DNA from: GCA-2718595 sp963935005
GTDB taxonomy: Bacteria; Gemmatimonadota; Gemmatimonadetes; Longimicrobiales; Gaopeijiaceae
Direction: 5' to 3'
Assembly: GCA_963935005.1 (NCBI GenBank)
Contig: CAWWAX010000001.1
Span: 1 to 64,000, forward strand
Length of the DNA: 64,000 nucleotides
How positions within the stretch are numbered: position 1 is the stretch's first letter; each line of letters starts with the position of its first letter. Positions 17,991 to 27,134 of the stretch are shown here, piece after piece. A program made the position numbers and the translations under genes. A model generated the notes under the pieces. That model saw only the letters and a list, made by a program, of their open reading frames with translations, did no database searches and was not told where the DNA came from.

Positions 17991-18560
17991 TTAATACTCC
18001 GAATCCTCAGTCTTCAATTTTTCAGAAAATTTTGTTCGAACCTTGCTAACTTTCGGATTGATAACAATCTGACAATAAGGTTGATTCTGATTATTCCTGA
18101 AGTATTCTTGGTGAGATTTCTCTGCTGGATAGAAGACCTGAAAGTTAAGAACCTCGGTTACAACAGGGTCGCTCCAAATCTCGTCGACCATCAATTGTTC
18201 AATCACTTTTCTGGCCTTCCTAGTCTGCTCAGGATCATGCGTGAAGATTGCCGATCGGTACTGAGTTCCTACGTCACCTCCCTGCCTATTTACGGTGGTC
18301 GGATCATGTATCGAAAAGAAAATCTCTAAAATATCGCCAAAGGTTATCAAACAGGGATCGAACTTCAGTTGCACTACTTCGACATGACCTGTTTTTCCAG
18401 AGCAAAGCTCTTCGTAGGTAGGATTCTCAGTGTGGCCTCCAGAAGCGCCTGACTGCACTGAGCAAACACCATCAAGAAGCTCAAATACTGCCTCTAAGCA
18501 CCAGTAACAACCGCCCCCTAAAGTTGCAATTTCCATCGCATCTGTTTTATTCACCTTCAT
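17991..18560 (-). CDS. msrA: Peptide methionine-S-sulfoxide reductase MsrA
   Basis: A 189-residue MsrA. The catalytic motif GGGCYWC places the nucleophile at Cys18, and the conserved GHTENPTYEELCSGKTGHVEVVQ and HDPTTVNRQGGDVGTQYRSAIF segments follow. It reduces the S epimer of methionine sulfoxide in oxidised proteins. The ATG at 18560 has AGGAG six bases upstream. It heads a two-gene minus-strand unit with the SDR and diverges from the second S9 peptidase, so the 194-base gap likely holds both promoters. Confidence 0.95.
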   Translation of the reverse strand: MKVNKTDAMEIATLGGGCYWCLEAVFELLDGVCSVQSGASGGHTENPTYEELCSGKTGHVEVVQLKFDPCLITFGDILEIFFSIHDPTTVNRQGGDVGTQYRSAIFTHDPEQTRKARKVIEQLMVDEIWSDPVVTEVLNFQVFYPAEKSHQEYFRNNQNQPYCQIVINPKVSKVRTKFSEKLKTEDSEY

Positions 18561-18740
18561 AACCTACTCCTCAACGATCATAATGCTGTATAAAAGGTCT
18601 CTGCTATTGATATTCGAAATCTAATGGGTGTATTCTAATTTCTCATTTCATTTGGAGCTATGCCACCTGGTAGTGAAATCATGCATACACTTATATTAGA
18701 TCTTCTGACTGGGCGTCTCAAATGATTATCAACTTGGTAC

Positions 18741-18746
18741 AGAGGA
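18741..18746 (+). promoter_or_regulatory. Ribosome-binding site fixing the second S9 peptidase start
   Basis: AGAGGA lies eight bases before the ATG at 18755 and supports that start over the in-frame ATG at 18722. Confidence 0.65.
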
Positions 18747-18754
18747 AAACAAAT

Positions 18755-20782
18755 ATGCAATCCATACAAATTTCTGTTTCCAAAAGAATTTTAGTGATTA
18801 TACTCACCTCTTTTTTTCTTTCAACCCAACCTGGGATCACACAGACTCACACACTTTCAGTTGATGACCAATTTGCAATCCAAGCGGTATCTAGTCCAAA
18901 AATAAGTCATGACGAAAAGTGGGTAGCCTATACTGTTCGCACGACAAACTTGGAGCTTGAGAAATCTGAAACCAGGCTCTGGATGATTTCTACGAATGGT
19001 GGCGATCCCATTCCAATGACTAGCAAAGGATACTCCGTCTCCAATATAGAGTGGAGCCCTAGTGGTCAGCATCTTTCATTTATCGCCACTAAGAACTCCG
19101 ACAAATCTCAAGTATGGACACTAGACCTTAGAGGGGGAGAAGCACAACAGATTACATCGGTGGATCAAGGCGTTAGATCTTACATATGGTCACCCGACGG
19201 CGCCAAAATTTTACTCACATTACAAGACGAGGAAGAAGAATCAGAAGAGGAGAAATCGACCGCAGATCCGTGGGTGATAAATCGACTTCAAATTAAACGT
19301 GACGGACAAGGTTATCTGACTAGCGATCGACACAATCATCTTTATGTTTTCGATATTGAAACGGAAGAGCTAGTGCAAATAACTTCAGGACGTTGGGATG
19401 AGTCACAACCTTCCTGGAGTCCAGATGGCACTCTCATAGCTTTCGTCAGCAACCGGACACAGGATCCAGACGCCAATTCAAATTCTGACATTTGGATAGT
19501 CTCCTCAAGTAACACAGACAAGGGTCAAACCTTGCTTCAGGTCACCACCTATCCTGGTTCTGACTCCTCCCCGTCGTGGAGTCCAGACGGGGAATGGATA
19601 GCCTACGTAACTGACGATACAGACCCTCAATTCAGCAGTCTTTCTGTCAATCAATTGGCTGTAATACCCTCAAGAGGTGGATCGAGACAACTTGTGCATT
19701 CTGGCCTGGACCGGAACGTACGAAATCCTCAATTCGATTCTAAGGGAGAAAATATCTTGGTAAGTATTGAGGATAGTGGCGAGCGCTATCTTGGGAAAAT
19801 CAATGCGAAGACTTCGGATACCAAGCGCATCAGCCGTGAAGAGTACAGTATGTCTTCTTTCTCAATTGGGCCTTCTGGGGGCACCGCTGTGGTCCTAAGC
19901 AACCCACACCTCCCTGGTGAAATATTCCTGATCGACCGAGATGACCAGAGACAACTGACTTACACCAACGACGTATTCCTGAAGACGCGAGAACTATCCG
20001 AAGTCACAAATATCCATTTCCCAAGCAAAGATGGAACGCTGATAGAAGGGTGGGTTTTCACGCCCCCTGGTTACGATCCCAGCCTTAGATATCCAACCAT
20101 TCTCAGAATACATGGTGGTCCAAACGGCATGTACGGAGTGAATTTCAACTTCGAAGCACAATTCCTTGCTGCCAACGGATACGTAGTCCTCCTTACGAAT
20201 CCTCGTGGTTCCTCTGGATATGGACAAGATTTTAGCATGGCATTATGGCAACAATGGGGTGTCCCAGACTTTGAAGACGTCATGGGAGGTGTCGACTATA
20301 TTCTGGATTCTGGCTATTCAGATCCAAACAGGCTAGGAGTTGGGGGATGGTCCTATGGAGGCATCTTAACCAATTACATCATCACGAAGAGCGAACGATT
20401 CTCAGCTGCGATCACAGGAGCCAGCATGGGACTGCTTGTCGCAAACTTTGGACACGATCACTATCAACTAGGTAATGAACGAGAATGGGGGCTTCCTTGG
20501 GAAACCAGGGAAATTTGGGAGAATCTCTCTCCGTTCAATTCGATCGATAAAGTTAGAACTCCAACTCTAGTCATGGGCGGCGAGAAAGATTGGAACGTTC
20601 CAATCCAAAACTCTGAACAAATCTACCAAGCTTTGAGAAGAATGGGGGTTCCAACTCAGTTAATCGTATATCCAGGTCAACCCCATGGGCTTCGGATACC
20701 TTCTTACCAGAAAGATCGTTTGGAACGATATCTACAGTGGTATGATAAATGGCTGAAAAGCAACAATGCTACTGAAAAATAG
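18755..20782 (+). CDS. Exported S9-family serine peptidase (paralogue)
   Basis: A 675-residue peptidase starting at the ATG at 18755. It has a Sec signal peptide (basic start, hydrophobic core to about residue 25, then QTHT), a TolB-like propeller with WSPDG repeats, and an alpha/beta-hydrolase domain with Ser533 (GGWSYGG), Asp612 (GGEKDWNVP) and His644 (GQPHGL). Long stretches are nearly the same as the peptidase at 8567-10657, for example around RIHGGP, NPRGSSGYGQ and the end of the protein, so the two are paralogues. An acidic loop of repeated Glu near residues 168-178 is special to this copy. It likely degrades oligopeptides outside the cytoplasm, and an exported M20 peptidase follows. 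Confidence 0.93.
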   Translation: MQSIQISVSKRILVIILTSFFLSTQPGITQTHTLSVDDQFAIQAVSSPKISHDEKWVAYTVRTTNLELEKSETRLWMISTNGGDPIPMTSKGYSVSNIEWSPSGQHLSFIATKNSDKSQVWTLDLRGGEAQQITSVDQGVRSYIWSPDGAKILLTLQDEEEESEEEKSTADPWVINRLQIKRDGQGYLTSDRHNHLYVFDIETEELVQITSGRWDESQPSWSPDGTLIAFVSNRTQDPDANSNSDIWIVSSSNTDKGQTLLQVTTYPGSDSSPSWSPDGEWIAYVTDDTDPQFSSLSVNQLAVIPSRGGSRQLVHSGLDRNVRNPQFDSKGENILVSIEDSGERYLGKINAKTSDTKRISREEYSMSSFSIGPSGGTAVVLSNPHLPGEIFLIDRDDQRQLTYTNDVFLKTRELSEVTNIHFPSKDGTLIEGWVFTPPGYDPSLRYPTILRIHGGPNGMYGVNFNFEAQFLAANGYVVLLTNPRGSSGYGQDFSMALWQQWGVPDFEDVMGGVDYILDSGYSDPNRLGVGGWSYGGILTNYIITKSERFSAAITGASMGLLVANFGHDHYQLGNEREWGLPWETREIWENLSPFNSIDKVRTPTLVMGGEKDWNVPIQNSEQIYQALRRMGVPTQLIVYPGQPHGLRIPSYQKDRLERYLQWYDKWLKSNNATEK

Positions 20783-20891
20783 TGAAACTGATTGATGACT
20801 TTAGCCGACAACCTTAGCTTGCAACAACTAATCGAGAAGACAATTAAACCGTGTTAACCCATTTACATCGTCGGAAGGTGAAAAATAAATC

Positions 20892-22316
20892 ATGAACAAA
20901 ACAATAAGATACGGATCCAAAATCTTTTCTGCCTTCTGGATACTCCTAGTGCTCATACCTGGTAACCTAGGTGGACAAGGCCTTCAACTTCAACCACACC
21001 AACAGCTAGCGAGAGATATTCTCCAAGAGATAATAGAGATAAACACCGTCGATTCAGCAGGTACGACCAAAGCGGCTAAAGCGCTAGAACGTCGCCTTCT
21101 CGAAGCGGGATTCGCCGAGGAAGATGTGCATGTGATTGGGCCCAGTGAAAAAAAAATGAATCTAGTAGCTAGGTTGAGAGGCAGAGATACAGGTCGTCCA
21201 GCAATTCTCTTGCTCGCCCACATAGATGTCGTCGAGGCCCTCCGAACAGATTGGAACATGGATCCTTGGAAACTGATCGAACAAGATGATCACTTCTATG
21301 GGCGAGGGGTCACCGATGACAAAGACGAAGTAGCAATTTATACGGCCAACCTCATCAGATACAAGCAAGAAGGATTTGTGCCCGACCGTGACATTATTGT
21401 CGCTTTGACAGCTGACGAAGAAGGCGGTGAATTCAATGGAGTTCAGTGGTTACTGGAAAATCACCGTGAACTAATCGACGCTGAATATGCCTTGAACGAA
21501 GGTGGTGGTGGTGAAATCAAAGACGGAAAACACCGACTTAATGCAGTGCAGGCCAGTGAGAAAGTCTACCAGAACTTTAACTTGAGATCTGTCAACCCAG
21601 GAGGACACAGCTCGCTTCCCAGAGATGACAACGCAATTTATGATCTAGCTAATGCCCTGATCCGCATAGGTGAATATCGGTTTCCAATCATGTTGAATGA
21701 AGTGACAGAGGCATATTTCAAAGGCACAGCAGACGTAGAAGGAGGTTCAGTAGCAATGAACATCGCGACCATGCTTGCTGACCCTTCTAATGAACTGGCC
21801 GTCGCCCGCATTCAATCTGAACCTGGGTGGAACGCACGACTGAGGACCACCTGCGTCGCAACCAGACTAAATGGTGGGCATGCCGATAATGCCCTACCAC
21901 AAACTGCGGAAGCCACCGTCAACTGTCGAATGCTTCCTACTCACGATCCTGAAGAAGTTCTATCCAGCCTGCGAAGAGTCGCTGGATCCCAAACCGAAGT
22001 CACTGCAATGGGTCGAGCTAACCCTAGCCCACCTTCCCCTCTCAGGGCAAGTGTCCTCGATCCTATACAAAAGATCACAGAAGAAATGTGGCCAGGTGTT
22101 CCTATAGTACCAATAATGGCTACAGGGGCTACTGATGGACTTTACCTGCGAAGAGCAGGCATACCCACCTATGGAGTCTCTGGAATATTCACGGACGTAG
22201 ACGATAACCGGGCCCATGGTCAAGATGAACGGATACTCATCAAATCATTTTTTGAGGGACAGGAATTCTTATTCCAATTAGTGAAAGCCCTCTCCAGCGG
22301 CGCAAATATTAGCTAA
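20892..22316 (+). CDS. Exported M20-family metallopeptidase
   Basis: A 474-residue M20 peptidase with an N-terminal signal segment (about 10-28). The dizinc-site residues are visible: His110 and Asp112 in LAHIDVV, Asp142 in GVTDDKDE, and Glu176/Glu177 in TADEEGGE, followed by the dimerisation-domain motif NPGGHSS and a C-terminal NRAHGQDE. The family removes residues from peptides, dipeptides or N-acyl amino acids. Lying 109 bases after the second S9 peptidase, it probably completes peptide breakdown in the periplasm. The nearest purine-rich site is about 14 bases before the ATG, which is long. Confidence 0.92.
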   Translation: MNKTIRYGSKIFSAFWILLVLIPGNLGGQGLQLQPHQQLARDILQEIIEINTVDSAGTTKAAKALERRLLEAGFAEEDVHVIGPSEKKMNLVARLRGRDTGRPAILLLAHIDVVEALRTDWNMDPWKLIEQDDHFYGRGVTDDKDEVAIYTANLIRYKQEGFVPDRDIIVALTADEEGGEFNGVQWLLENHRELIDAEYALNEGGGGEIKDGKHRLNAVQASEKVYQNFNLRSVNPGGHSSLPRDDNAIYDLANALIRIGEYRFPIMLNEVTEAYFKGTADVEGGSVAMNIATMLADPSNELAVARIQSEPGWNARLRTTCVATRLNGGHADNALPQTAEATVNCRMLPTHDPEEVLSSLRRVAGSQTEVTAMGRANPSPPSPLRASVLDPIQKITEEMWPGVPIVPIMATGATDGLYLRRAGIPTYGVSGIFTDVDDNRAHGQDERILIKSFFEGQEFLFQLVKALSSGANIS

Positions 22317-22377
22317 TAATACAAAAGAGATTCCTTGGGGCTCCGTCTAAGAACCAACGATAAATTGACTAAAGAAA

Positions 22378-23175
22378 TCAGTCGGCTGAAAAGCGATTGA
22401 GAAAGGCTTTTTCTTCTCGTGATAAAGAGTGCATACCTTCATTTTTCATGCGGGTCAAAAGTCTTTCTATTTCTAGTCTATTAAGTTCATGTATCAAAGA
22501 TAAGTCTATTGATGACCAACGTTCTTCTAATGAGTCATCGGAGTTGGAGGGTGGATCCGAATACAACTTGCGTTGGAATTCCCTTTGATCTTTCAACTTG
22601 TACCAGTCCTGCCAATACAGTAGACCATAACCAATAGCCAAACCCCCCACATGTGCAAAATGAGCAACGCCACCCCCAGATCCTGAAATGCCACTGTATA
22701 AGCTTACCACGACCAAAGCACAGACTAACCAACGCGCTTCTACGGGTAAAATCCCCCAAATATAAATCTTTTCACGAGGCCAATACTTAGCGAACCCTAT
22801 CAAGACCCCGTAAACTGCAGCCGAAGCTCCTACAACTGGAGCTCCTGGAGAAAAAAGGAAAGAAAAAACTGCCCCACCGAGACCGCTAATTAAGTAAAAT
22901 TTCAGGAAACGTTTTCCACCTAATCTGTGCTCAAGCCTTGGACCAAAAAAAAATAATCCAATCATGTTAAAAAACATGTGACTGAACCCTGCATGTAGGA
23001 ACATATAAGTCACTAACGTCCAAGGTCGAAAGGGTAATGCTGGAAAGTAGGCAGAATCTAGCCCGACGAGAGCAGGTGGAAACAAGGTTGAAAGAACATA
23101 TACCAAGCTTCCCGGTGGTACCAATATAAAAACTATAACATTTAAAGCCAAAATCCGGGAAACCCAAAAAGTCAT
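22378..23175 (-). CDS. Rhomboid-family intramembrane serine protease
   Basis: A 265-residue membrane protein with six spans. The rhomboid core is present: HAGFSHMFFNMIGLFFFGPRLE at 61-82, the catalytic serine Ser118 in VGASAAVYG, and the catalytic histidine Ser118's partner, His175, in HFAHVGG. A soluble tail of about 75 residues carries a conserved-looking RLLTRMKNEGMHSL-LSREEKAFL-type end. It cleaves membrane proteins within the bilayer; the substrate is unknown. The ribosome-binding region is an unbroken run of eight G residues (see separate entry). It converges on the M20 peptidase gene. Confidence 0.92.
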   Translation of the reverse strand: MTFWVSRILALNVIVFILVPPGSLVYVLSTLFPPALVGLDSAYFPALPFRPWTLVTYMFLHAGFSHMFFNMIGLFFFGPRLEHRLGGKRFLKFYLISGLGGAVFSFLFSPGAPVVGASAAVYGVLIGFAKYWPREKIYIWGILPVEARWLVCALVVVSLYSGISGSGGGVAHFAHVGGLAIGYGLLYWQDWYKLKDQREFQRKLYSDPPSNSDDSLEERWSSIDLSLIHELNRLEIERLLTRMKNEGMHSLSREEKAFLNRFSAD

Positions 23176-23184
23176 TTTTAAAAA

Positions 23185-23192
23185 CCCCCCCC
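23185..23192 (-). repeat. Eight-G homopolymer at the rhomboid ribosome-binding site
   Basis: On the minus strand eight consecutive G residues are followed by a nine-base A/T spacer and the rhomboid ATG. The run occupies the place of the Shine-Dalgarno sequence, so changes in its length would alter translation initiation. Confidence 0.6.
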
Positions 23193-23275
23193 TTTGTTTC
23201 TGATAGTGACAAACTCTACAGAATTCTATTCGTCAATTAAAGTCAATAGTCCCTAAAGGATAAATAGCCGAGCGA

Positions 23276-24535
23276 TCACCAGAACCTGGCAATACTCATT
23301 GCTTCTATTTCCAGCGATGGCCTATCGTCTCCCGCTATACACTGCTCCATTATTTTCCCTGTGATCGGAGCCAAAGTAAGACCCAGTGTGGCATGACCAG
23401 TTGCTAAAAAGAAACCCGAATATCCAGGAACAGGACCAACACATGGGATCCCATCTGGGGTACATGGCCTTAAACCAGCCCATTCCGAAAGAATTTCAGC
23501 GTCCTCTAATCCGTGTAAGTATTTCTCTGCAGAACTTGTAGTGTAATCTAAACGTTCTCGGTTCAGTTCATGGCTCATTCCTGTGAACTCTATAGTGCCA
23601 GCAAATCGAGTGAAATCGCCCATGGGAGAGCAGAAGACAGAGGCTTCTGACATAACGAAAGTCTGCTTAGGAGGAGCAACTCCTTGATCCAAAAATTTGA
23701 CATCTCTGTGGTAACCCTTGCCTGGCTGGACTGGGAGCCGAAACCCAAATTTTTCTGTAAGACTTTGGCTATAAGATCCCGTAGTTAAAACAACCGTGTC
23801 ACCTTCGATTTCTTGACCAGTACCTAGACGAATACCTGTAATTTGGGTGTCTCTATTTAATACTTCTGTCACTTCATGGTCCACCAAAATCCGAGCTCCT
23901 AATTCCTCTGCAATTCTCGCCATTTCCAGTACAAATCGAGACGGGTCACAGGTGGCCCCCTCGGGAAAATAAGCTCCTCCCAAAATCTCCTTTTTCAGCA
24001 CGGGCTCGACCTCTCTGAGTTTTTCGCCAGACACCATGTGTGGACTATACCCGTGTCGAATCATACTCCTGACATCCGACTTCACATACTCGAGGCCATT
24101 ACTTGTCAAGCATACTTCAAAAAAACCATCCCTTCGATAACCACACTGCAAATTCTCTTCTTCAACTAAAGCATCAAATAAACCAAGAGTAGCATGTCCA
24201 AGAGAACTCAGTGTACGCGAGCTCGACTCAAAATCTTCTGGATTACAGAAACTACGATACTTCCATAGCCATTTGGCGAGTGAAGGGTCCCAGCGGATCG
24301 GAATGCGAACTGCACTTCTAGGATTAAATAGTTGCCGCAAAGCATGTCCAATACGACCTGGTTTGTTAATCGGCATATGCCCTGCTGCAACACTTCCAGC
24401 ATTGCCAGAGGATGCTCCAGCACCAACCCTATTTCTCTCTACCAGAGTGACCTGAAACCCTCGTTTCGTCAGAAAATAGGCACAACAAACCCCGATCACC
24501 CCTCCCCCTACAATGATAACCCTCTGTTTGGCCAT
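23276..24535 (-). CDS. DadA-like FAD-dependent D-amino acid dehydrogenase/oxidase
   Basis: A 419-residue DAO-fold flavoprotein with the dinucleotide motif GGGVIG at 10-15, the VERNRVGAGASSGNAG motif typical of DadA (glycine-rich GASSGNAG), and the C-terminal GLRPCTPDGIPCVGP and ATGHATLGLTLAP segments. DadA relatives oxidatively deaminate D-amino acids and feed electrons to the respiratory chain. The ATG at 24535 is preferred over a GTG at 24550, which would add five residues; the TAGGT directly before the ATG makes this uncertain. The gene ends about 58 bases downstream of the ATP-grasp stop in the same direction. Sarcosine or hydroxyproline oxidase activity is an alternative. Confidence 0.9.
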   Translation of the reverse strand: MAKQRVIIVGGGVIGVCCAYFLTKRGFQVTLVERNRVGAGASSGNAGSVAAGHMPINKPGRIGHALRQLFNPRSAVRIPIRWDPSLAKWLWKYRSFCNPEDFESSSRTLSSLGHATLGLFDALVEEENLQCGYRRDGFFEVCLTSNGLEYVKSDVRSMIRHGYSPHMVSGEKLREVEPVLKKEILGGAYFPEGATCDPSRFVLEMARIAEELGARILVDHEVTEVLNRDTQITGIRLGTGQEIEGDTVVLTTGSYSQSLTEKFGFRLPVQPGKGYHRDVKFLDQGVAPPKQTFVMSEASVFCSPMGDFTRFAGTIEFTGMSHELNRERLDYTTSSAEKYLHGLEDAEILSEWAGLRPCTPDGIPCVGPVPGYSGFFLATGHATLGLTLAPITGKIMEQCIAGDDRPSLEIEAMSIARFW

Positions 24536-24593
24536 ACCTATCAAAACCACCTTTTTTACTTCAATAGATTATAGAGAAGGCACTTTAATATTT

Positions 24594-25874
24594 TTACTGT
24601 TGAATCTCCAATTCCAAGATAGAGAAAGCTTCCCTAAGGGAGGATTCAACAGAACTCGGATCCTTGCCTTTCGCAAACATGAATCCCAGATACTGATTCC
24701 CTTCCGGTAAGGGTACTACTCTCCGTCCGACAGGGATGGTTATCTCTATATCTTCTATTCCATCTACCTGCAAGGCTTCTTCAATTCTGCCCACATTCTT
24801 GAGTATGCCTGCCTTGGGTACTGGCAACATAAACACTCCTTCAGATTTATTTTCTTTTTCAAAATGACTGATCTTCATACCTAAGGACTGCCTGAGAATT
24901 AATTCTTCCAAAGTCGCTTCGGGATGGAACTTAAAAATCTTTGAACAGTAGCCTCCAATAGATCGCGGAGCGATTTCGAGAAGATTGATCGCCTCTTTTT
25001 CAATACGAAATTCAGCATGTACAGGTCCATTCAACAATCCAAGACTAGTGGCTATTTCTTCCGTTTTAGCAACTAACCTCTCTTGCAAACCAAGGGTTAG
25101 ACTCGATGGTGTAATCAAAATAGTTTCTTCAAAGAAAGGACCATCCATTAAATCAGGCTTATCAAGAATGCCAACCAATGTCATACTTCCCTGCACCATA
25201 ATTCCTTCTACCGCAACTTCTCTCCCACTCAGATAGGTCTCTACAAGAATCTCCGTAGAGAATAATTCTGCATCCTGGCTGAGATTATTCGATCCCAGCA
25301 ATCTTTTCAAGCGATCCCAGGCAATCAAGAATTCTTCTTGAGTGTTACAGCGAGTAACGCCACGGCTCCCTGACAATGACACGGGTTTCACAACACATGG
25401 AAAAGGAACCCTAGTCACTATGGATTGAACATCTTCCTCTAGATCAAAGCCTTCAAACCAAAAAGCTCCCCCTTTCGTTTCAGCGAGCTTTTCTCGCATC
25501 GCCCTTTTATTACGGACTGCTAACACACCATCCCTGGAGTGTTGCAATAACCCAATAATTTCGGCTGCCGTTGCAGCTAAAACACAAAATTCGTCTTCTG
25601 CCGCAACAATAGAATGGAGTGGGAATTCGGAATGAAAATTAACAATTTCCTCAACTGATACTTGGATATTACCAGAGTCTAGAAAAAGGCTAGACCCTGG
25701 CACAAAATCACTTAACGATTGTCGGTGGTTTGAGCCTACTGAAATTTCTAGCCCAAGTTTTCGGCTTGCTTCAACGAAAGATCTGGCCCGATAGGTCGTC
25801 CTCGCCAGGAGAATTAGAACTCTTGGCGAATCTAAAATCTTCTTGCCGTTGACAGTGATCAGTCTATTTGGCAC
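24594..25874 (-). CDS. ATP-grasp domain ligase
   Basis: A 426-residue ATP-grasp protein. After an N-terminal preATP-grasp region (VLILLARTTYRARSF) come the ATP-binding elements CVVKPVSLSGSRGV at 160-173, VETYLSGREVAVEG, and the metal-binding end motif LLEIAPRSIGGY. This pattern is close to L-amino-acid ligases and other carboxylate-amine ligases (BL00235-like). It should join a carboxylate to an amine or thiol with ATP. The GTG at 25874 lies inside the last codons of the NfuA-like gene (11-base overlap) and has no clear ribosome-binding site, so the start is uncertain. Product and substrates are unknown. Confidence 0.85.
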   Translation of the reverse strand: MPNRLITVNGKKILDSPRVLILLARTTYRARSFVEASRKLGLEISVGSNHRQSLSDFVPGSSLFLDSGNIQVSVEEIVNFHSEFPLHSIVAAEDEFCVLAATAAEIIGLLQHSRDGVLAVRNKRAMREKLAETKGGAFWFEGFDLEEDVQSIVTRVPFPCVVKPVSLSGSRGVTRCNTQEEFLIAWDRLKRLLGSNNLSQDAELFSTEILVETYLSGREVAVEGIMVQGSMTLVGILDKPDLMDGPFFEETILITPSSLTLGLQERLVAKTEEIATSLGLLNGPVHAEFRIEKEAINLLEIAPRSIGGYCSKIFKFHPEATLEELILRQSLGMKISHFEKENKSEGVFMLPVPKAGILKNVGRIEEALQVDGIEDIEITIPVGRRVVPLPEGNQYLGFMFAKGKDPSSVESSLREAFSILELEIQQ

Positions 25875-26472
25875 CAGTTGTATATGGGTTAGATCCAGCC
25901 GCGTGATTAGTGACGTCCTGGATAGACTCTATCTCAGGAATCTTTTCCTTAAGTATTTTCTCGATACCCTGATTCAGAGTCACCGATGCCAAACCGCATC
26001 CCTGACAGCCACCACCCATCTGAACATACACGACATTGTCCCTGACTTCGACTAAGGTCACATTACCTCCATGCTGGGCCACTCCAGGATTGACATATTG
26101 ATCAATTACCTGCTGAACCTTTTCAACCAAGTCGCCCTCAAGTGGCCTAGAACCAATCGGAGACAAGTTCGGATTTTCGAACTTAAAACCACTTTCCGTG
26201 AGTGTTTCGACCCAATCAATCCGTGTTCCCTCAAGAGCTACTAGGCTCTCTGGATCTACCACTACTTCGAATCCATTGCCGTCAAAAACGAGGTCTTCTG
26301 TACCTTTTTCTTCCGGATCAACAAGTGTGACCTCGTACCTTGGATCTAGTGGGCTAGCACTGGCCACACTGATGCGAACCGCAACAGCATCGCCCTGCAT
26401 ATCGATAAAATTGAGAATTGTATCCCTAGCTAATTCACTGAAAGATATAGGATCCTTACCCTTTTCGCTCAT
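25864..26472 (-). CDS. NfuA-like iron-sulfur cluster carrier
   Basis: A 202-residue two-domain protein. The N-terminal part (about 1-100) resembles the A-type/HesB carrier fold (FSELARDTI, then GFEVVVDPESLVALEGTRIDWVE) but lacks the cluster cysteines. The C-terminal NifU domain has the CxxC motif Cys156/Cys159 in GGGCQGCGLASVTL. This arrangement is that of E. coli NfuA, which delivers 4Fe-4S clusters to target proteins. The ATG at 26472 is two bases after the DUF4399 stop; an in-frame ATG at 26511 would overlap that gene. Its stop overlaps the ATP-grasp gene. Confidence 0.9.
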   Translation of the reverse strand: MSEKGKDPISFSELARDTILNFIDMQGDAVAVRISVASASPLDPRYEVTLVDPEEKGTEDLVFDGNGFEVVVDPESLVALEGTRIDWVETLTESGFKFENPNLSPIGSRPLEGDLVEKVQQVIDQYVNPGVAQHGGNVTLVEVRDNVVYVQMGGGCQGCGLASVTLNQGIEKILKEKIPEIESIQDVTNHAAGSNPYTTGAK

Positions 26473-26474
26473 TC

Positions 26475-26921
26475 TTAGGGAACCACGAAGCGTACGGTAT
26501 CCACTACCCAAGGATCGACTGGCATATGCGCACCATCGCCGACCACTGCTATCACAACATGTGCTCCAGAAGACAGTCCGGTTAACTCATATTCGGTTTG
26601 AGCTTGACCAAGATGTATGTATGTGCCTTCAACTGTAGGAATCGGTGCTCCTGCTGGTGGCAAATCTGCGTCTACTGCAAAATGGTGGTGGCCTGTACCA
26701 TGCTCCATCGTACCTGCTGGAACGATATCTATGCCAGATGCAACCAGCCTGAGAACCACCGAGCTTCCCTCAATAGTTGAGCCGTCTTCGGGATGGACAA
26801 AATTTATAGATGCACCAAATTCTGTTGATTCCGATTCAGGTGCATCAGTACATGAAACCAAAGTGAGTACGAAGAATCCAACCACTAAAGGTCTTAAGTA
26901 AGTATCTAAAGATGAAATCAC
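26475..26921 (-). CDS. DUF4399 lipoprotein
   Basis: A 148-residue exported protein. A hydrophobic leader ends in a lipobox-like LVSC at 21-24, so outer-leaflet anchoring is likely. The mature part matches DUF4399: NFVHPEDGSTI, TGHHHF, and YIHLGQAQTEYEL with G-x-H-x-x-x-A-V-V-G-D near the end. The clustered histidines hint at metal binding; the function of the family is unknown. It is the first gene of the minus-strand set leading to NfuA, the ATP-grasp protein and DadA, and it diverges from the cytochrome-like gene. Confidence 0.85.
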   Translation of the reverse strand: MISSLDTYLRPLVVGFFVLTLVSCTDAPESESTEFGASINFVHPEDGSTIEGSSVVLRLVASGIDIVPAGTMEHGTGHHHFAVDADLPPAGAPIPTVEGTYIHLGQAQTEYELTGLSSGAHVVIAVVGDGAHMPVDPWVVDTVRFVVP

Positions 26922-27134
26922 TGATCCACTCCCGGTTAATGTAGAGAAGACTTTCCCACTAACGATTAAGGTATTTAATAGCCAATACGCAGGTCAACAC
27001 ACATGGCGATTTGATTGTCGTGCCTCTCTTGACCATTTTTAATATTGAGAGGCTAATTTTTCCTCAAGTCCATGACTATTTGAGAGTTGACTTATGCATC
27101 AAGAGAACCCAATCACCAACTTGCGACTGTCTCC

